Origin: Microvirga sp. VF16
GTDB taxonomy: Bacteria > Pseudomonadota > Alphaproteobacteria > Rhizobiales > Beijerinckiaceae
DNA length: 64,000 nucleotides
Assembly: GCF_016864375.1 (NCBI RefSeq)
Contig: NZ_CP069354.1
Location: forward strand, 5,167,501-5,231,500
Direction of reading: 5' to 3'
Shown one piece after another: positions 60,760 to 64,000 of the stretch; within the stretch, counting starts at the first letter, position 1, and each line of letters starts with the position of its first letter. Below the pieces are notes generated by a model. It saw nothing but the letters and a program-made list of their open reading frames with translations. It searched no databases and was not told the DNA's origin. The translations under genes and the position numbers were made by a program.

Positions 60760-61472
60760 GACGCGATGTGCTGCTCGACGTCCGAAACCTCAACGCCTTC
60801 TACGGCCGGGCGCAGGTGCTGTTCGGCCTGTCGATCCATCTCTATGCGGGTGAGGTGGTGGCGCTCGTGGGCCGCAACGGGGCCGGAAAGACTACCACCC
60901 TGAAGGCCATCATGGGTCTGATTTCGGCCACCGCCACCCACGCCACCTTCAGGGGATATACCCTCGGCCGGCTTCCGACCTACAAGATTGCCCGCTTGGG
61001 GCTGGGTTATGTGCCCGAGGACCGGCGCATCTTCACCGATCTCACCGTCGAGGAAAATCTGGAAACGGGCCGCCGCCCGGCTGTCGCCGGCCGCTCGCCC
61101 TGGACCCTGGAACGACTCTTCGGGCTCTTTCCCAACCTCGCCGAGATGCGGGGCCGACGCGGCAACCAGATGTCCGGCGGCGAGCAGCAGATGCTCTCCA
61201 TCGCCCGCACCCTCATGGGCAACCCGGACGCGATCCTGCTCGACGAGCCCTCGGAGGGCATCGCCCCGGTGATCGTCCAGATGATGGCCGAGGCGATCCG
61301 CGCCATGAAGGCCGAAGGCGTGGCCGTACTCCTGTCCGAGCAGAACTGGGCCTTCGCCGCCGGGATTAGCGACCGGGCCTATGTCGTCGAGCGCGGCGAG
61401 ATCCGCTTCCAAGGCCCCATGGTCGAGCTGATGGCCGACGAGGCTTTGCGGGCGGAAACCCTCGGGATTTGA
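60756..61472 (+). CDS. Branched-chain-type ABC transporter ATPase (LivF-like)
   Basis: A 238-residue ATPase with Walker A GRNGAGKTTTLK, signature MSGGEQQMLSIARTLM, Walker B AILLDEPSEGIAPVIV and switch region VAVLLSEQNWAFAAG. The EGIAP ending of the Walker B region identifies LivF-type subunits. AGGAG precedes the ATG at 60756 by six bases. It is the last transporter gene; 124 bases later the ferredoxin gene starts. Confidence 0.92.
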   Translation: MRRDVLLDVRNLNAFYGRAQVLFGLSIHLYAGEVVALVGRNGAGKTTTLKAIMGLISATATHATFRGYTLGRLPTYKIARLGLGYVPEDRRIFTDLTVEENLETGRRPAVAGRSPWTLERLFGLFPNLAEMRGRRGNQMSGGEQQMLSIARTLMGNPDAILLDEPSEGIAPVIVQMMAEAIRAMKAEGVAVLLSEQNWAFAAGISDRAYVVERGEIRFQGPMVELMADEALRAETLGI

Positions 61473-61596
61473 GGGCACCGAGACCTTTAACCCCAGGCTA
61501 AAGCGTTGACGGAACGGGCTGAAAGGACGATATGCAGCCATCCGGCGCCCCGTCCGCGCCATATCCCAGAACGCACGAAAGAGGAATTCCCGCTTC

Positions 61597-61911
61597 ATGG
61601 GCGTCATCCATGTGACCGACCGGGCCGGCCAGCGCCATACTCTCGAGGCCATCGAGGGCTGGAGGGTGATGGAGATCATCCGCGACTGGGGCCTGCCGAT
61701 CGAGGGCCTGTGCGGCGGCGCCTGCGAATGTGCGACCTGCCACGTCTTCGTCGCCGAGGAGTGGCTTGACAGGCTCTATCCTCCCACCGACGAGGAGGAA
61801 GACCAGCTCGACACCGTGGTGACGAAGCCGAATTCCCGCCTGTCCTGCCAGATCCTCTGGACCCCCGAACTCGACGGCCTGGAGGTCACCCTGGCTCCCA
61901 CCGGGGCCTGA
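61597..61911 (+). CDS. [2Fe-2S] ferredoxin (adrenodoxin/FdxB-like class)
   Basis: A 104-residue electron carrier. Three cysteines of the cluster are in LCGGACECATCHVFV and the fourth in SRLSCQILW, the spacing of the adrenodoxin-type [2Fe-2S] ferredoxins that serve oxygenases and iron-sulphur assembly. The C-terminal ELDGLEVTLAPTGA ends the chain. It is followed after 71 bases by a ferredoxin reductase gene, so the two probably form a redox pair. The oxygenase or other acceptor is not encoded in this window. Confidence 0.9.
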   Translation: MGVIHVTDRAGQRHTLEAIEGWRVMEIIRDWGLPIEGLCGGACECATCHVFVAEEWLDRLYPPTDEEEDQLDTVVTKPNSRLSCQILWTPELDGLEVTLAPTGA

Positions 61912-61982
61912 CCGTCAGCCTGTCACATTGCTAAAGCTGAAGAGACCGTGCTTTCGAAAGGGTCTCTCGAAGGAGCCTGTTC

Positions 61983-63026
61983 ATGACCGACCATATCGAA
62001 ACGGACGTCGTCATCATCGGTGCCGGGCCCGTGGGCCTGTTCGCCGTATTCGAACTGGGCCTCCTCGACATCAAATGCCATCTCATCGACATCCTGCCGA
62101 AAGTGGGCGGCCAATGCGCCGAGCTCTATCCTGAGAAGCCGATCTACGACATTCCGGGCTTCCCAATGGTGACGGGCCAAGGCCTCGTCGACAACCTGAT
62201 GGCGCAGATCGAGCCGTTTCACCCGACCTTCCACCTCAACGAGATGGTGGAGAGCCTGGAATCCATCGGTACGCCCGAGGCGCCGCTGTTCCGGGTCAAG
62301 ACCTCCGAGAACGGCACCACCTTCACCTGCAAGGCGGTGATCATCGCGGCCGGCGGCGGATCGTTCCTGCCCAAGAAGCCGCCGATCGACAACATCGAGG
62401 CCTATGAGGGCACGGGTGTGTACTATGCCGTGCGCAAGATGGAGATGTTCCGCAACAAGAATGTCCTCATCGTCGGCGGCGGCGATTCCGCCCTCGACTG
62501 GACGGTGAACCTGCAGCCCATCGCCAAGCGCCTGACCCTGCTCCACCGCCGCGACGCTTTCCGCGCCGCACCCCACACGGTGGAGAAGATGCGTTCTCTC
62601 GTGGCCTCCGGCGAGATGGATCTGCACCTCGGCCAGGTGAGCTCCCTCAAGGGTGAGTCTCCCGTTCTCGAGGGTGCCGTGATCCGCAAGGACGATGGCT
62701 CGGAGTTCACCGTCGATTGCGACGTGATGCTGCCGTTCTTCGGCCTTACCATGAAGCTCGGCCCGATCGCCGATTGGGGCCTGAACCTGCACGAGAACCT
62801 GATCCCGGTCGATACGGAGAAGTTCGAGACGAACGTCCCCGGCATCTTCGCCATCGGCGACATCAATACCTATCCGGGCAAGCTGAAGCTCATCCTCTCC
62901 GGTTTCCACGAGGGCGCGCTGGCGGCTCAGAAGGTGCACCGCTACGTGTACCCTGAGAAGAAGCTCCTGTTCCAATACACGACGTCGTCGACGAGCCTGC
63001 AAAAGAAGCTCGGCGTGGCGGCCTAA
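61983..63026 (+). CDS. Ferredoxin-NADP reductase, thioredoxin-reductase-like type
   Basis: A 347-residue flavoprotein that passes electrons between NADPH and ferredoxin. The FAD loop VVIIGAGPVGLFAVFELG and the segment VGGQCAELYPEKPIYDIPGF identify the TrxR-like FNR class (as in Bacillus YumC). The NADPH loop is VLIVGGGDSALDWTVNL, and GIFAIGDINTYPGKLKLI closes the FAD site. The CxxC disulphide of true thioredoxin reductase is absent, as expected for this class. It sits behind a [2Fe-2S] ferredoxin gene, its likely partner. Confidence 0.92.
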   Translation: MTDHIETDVVIIGAGPVGLFAVFELGLLDIKCHLIDILPKVGGQCAELYPEKPIYDIPGFPMVTGQGLVDNLMAQIEPFHPTFHLNEMVESLESIGTPEAPLFRVKTSENGTTFTCKAVIIAAGGGSFLPKKPPIDNIEAYEGTGVYYAVRKMEMFRNKNVLIVGGGDSALDWTVNLQPIAKRLTLLHRRDAFRAAPHTVEKMRSLVASGEMDLHLGQVSSLKGESPVLEGAVIRKDDGSEFTVDCDVMLPFFGLTMKLGPIADWGLNLHENLIPVDTEKFETNVPGIFAIGDINTYPGKLKLILSGFHEGALAAQKVHRYVYPEKKLLFQYTTSSTSLQKKLGVAA

Positions 63027-63043
63027 GGGCTGAAAAGGGTTTG

Positions 63044-63083
63044 GGAACTGGCCCGTCTTCCTCTTGCGAAGCAGGCCGGTTCC
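63044..63083 (+). other. Intergenic hairpin after the ferredoxin reductase gene
   Basis: GGAACTGGCC (63044-63053) pairs with GGCCGGTTCC (63074-63083) with one G-T pair, and CTT/GAAG pairing extends into the loop. No T-run follows. It may mark the end of the redox unit before the amidohydrolase gene. Confidence 0.4.
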
Positions 63084-63099
63084 TGAAACTCTCGCGGCC

Positions 63100-64000
63100 A
63101 TGACAAACGCGACAGATCTCACCCTCGGCCGCCGCGTGATGGCGATGATCGAGGAACTCGCCAAGCACACGGACGAACCCGGCCGCATCACTCGCCTCTA
63201 TCTTTCCGACGCGCACCGCAGGGCCGCGGACGCCACGCTCCGGCTGATGCAGGATGCGGGCCTGAACGCGCATATCGATGCGCTCGGCTCTGTGATCGGC
63301 CGCGTTGAGGGCGCCAATCCCGAGGCTCCCGCTCTCCTCATCGGATCCCATATCGATTCCGTCGTCGATGCCGGACGTTATGACGGCAATCTCGGCGTGG
63401 TGCTCGGCATCGCCGTGGTCGAAGCGCTGAAGCAGCAGGGCATCGTGCCGTCCTGTCCCATCGAGATCGTGGCCTTCGGGGACGAGGAGAATGTCCGCTT
63501 CCCCACGAACCTCTCCACGTCGCAGGCCCTGGCCGGCCGCTTCAACCCGGCCTGGCTCGACGGCAAGGATCAGGACGGGATCACCTTCCGTGATGCGCTG
63601 GTCCGCTTCGGCGGCGACCCGGAGGGCGCAGCGGCCCTCGCCCGCGATCCGGCGCGCTATCGCGGCTATCTCGAGGTGCATATCGAGCAAGGTCCGCTCC
63701 TGGAAGCGAAGGATCTGCCCGTCGGCATCGTCTCGGCCATCAACGGCATAACTCGGGCCCGTGCCAGCGTCATCGGCGAAGCGGGCCATGCGGGCACCGT
63801 GCCGATGACCATGCGTCGCGATGCGCTCGCGGCCGTCGCCGAGATGATCGGCATCGTGGAGCGTGCAGGCTCGACGCGCACCGACACGGTGGCGACGGTG
63901 GGCGTCGCTCAGGTGCAGCCCGGCGCGATCAACGTCATTCCAGCGCGCGTCGATTTCACTCTCGATGCCCGCTCGCCGGACGATGCTGTGCGTCTCGCCA
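63100..64000 (+). CDS. Allantoate amidohydrolase / N-carbamoyl-L-amino-acid hydrolase, M20 family (cut by window end)
   Basis: The first 300 residues of a zinc hydrolase that releases ammonia and carbon dioxide from allantoate-like or carbamoyl amino acids. Metal ligands are visible: His and Asp in LIGSHIDSVVDAGRYDGNLGV, Glu pair in VAFGDEENVRFP, and His in YLEVHIEQGPLLE. The dimerisation-domain segment GEAGHAGTVPMTMRRDAL is typical of AllC/HyuC. The frame is still open at the window end, and about 110 residues should follow by family length. With the amidase and the uptake operon it suggests ureide or amide nitrogen use. Confidence 0.88.
   Translation, partial: MTNATDLTLGRRVMAMIEELAKHTDEPGRITRLYLSDAHRRAADATLRLMQDAGLNAHIDALGSVIGRVEGANPEAPALLIGSHIDSVVDAGRYDGNLGVVLGIAVVEALKQQGIVPSCPIEIVAFGDEENVRFPTNLSTSQALAGRFNPAWLDGKDQDGITFRDALVRFGGDPEGAAALARDPARYRGYLEVHIEQGPLLEAKDLPVGIVSAINGITRARASVIGEAGHAGTVPMTMRRDALAAVAEMIGIVERAGSTRTDTVATVGVAQVQPGAINVIPARVDFTLDARSPDDAVRLA

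Noticed and set aside
1..64000. CRISPR arrays, prophage, insertion sequences, tRNA or rRNA genes
   Set aside because: I found no regularly spaced repeats, transposase or integrase motifs, tRNA cloverleaf sequences or rRNA stretches when reading the window. A tRNA scan was not possible here.

Overview
The window is high-GC, gene-dense DNA, and I read it as a chromosomal segment of an alphaproteobacterium of the Hyphomicrobiales (Rhizobiales). The reasons are a BcsN-type cellulose operon, a glutarate-catabolism cluster, many high-GC ABC uptake operons, Fur-family pairs, and a palindromic repeat ending in a GCATCGG-type arm. A Methylobacteriaceae member such as Microvirga is my best guess from gene content, but it is untested. 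I saw no rRNA, tRNA, CRISPR, phage or transposase. Genes are mostly in operons with ATGA-type overlaps.

Layout. 0.2-2.2 kb: phosphoglucomutase and a convergent VOC protein. 2.3-2.95 kb: a probable small RNA with its own promoter and terminator, then a small tail-anchored membrane protein. 2.95-10.2 kb: a LacI regulator divergent from a ribose-type sugar ABC transporter (ATPase, permease, binding protein), followed by a TIM-barrel isomerase and a Gfo/Idh/MocA dehydrogenase. A palindromic LacI operator and an eight-codon leader reading frame lie in the divergent region. 10.3-11.4 kb: two Fur-family regulators; the second has lost the metal-binding cysteines. 11.5-16.4 kb: an RND efflux pump (permease and adaptor) divergent from a TetR regulator with a clear operator. 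16.5-20.7 kb: a glutarate/glutaryl-CoA cluster (CoA transferase, DapB-like protein, glutaryl-CoA dehydrogenase, divergent LysR). 20.7-21.9 kb: a Bcr/CflA-type exporter.

22.2-31.3 kb is a cellulose operon (bcsN, bcsA, bcsB, bcsZ and a TPR protein of the BcsK kind). Directly downstream at 31.5-42.65 kb is an eight-gene chemosensory operon: CheW, CheR-TPR, CheW, MCP, CheA-REC, CheB, then two hybrid histidine kinases. The first six match the components of the Pseudomonas Wsp system, which drives c-di-GMP and cellulose production. Here the expected GGDEF output gene (WspR) is absent and two multi-receiver histidine kinases stand in its place. This is the most interesting part of the window: a probable surface- or envelope-sensing array placed beside the cellulose machinery it may control, with a rewired output.

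42.9-48.2 kb: a complete dipeptide/oligopeptide ABC operon (dppABCDF-like) with a strong terminator between the binding-protein gene and the permease genes. 48.2-53.5 kb: a PerM/AI-2E family protein with a long C-terminal extension, a Tat-exported dienelactone-hydrolase-like protein, an M3 peptidase and a small hypothetical gene. 53.6-55.5 kb: aldose 1-epimerase with an SMP-30 lactonase. 55.6-64 kb: an amidase divergent from a branched-chain-type ABC transporter with a fused LivH-LivM permease, then a [2Fe-2S] ferredoxin, a thioredoxin-reductase-like ferredoxin-NADP reductase, and an allantoate/N-carbamoyl amidohydrolase cut by the window end. The amidase and amidohydrolase suggest that region handles amide or ureide nitrogen.
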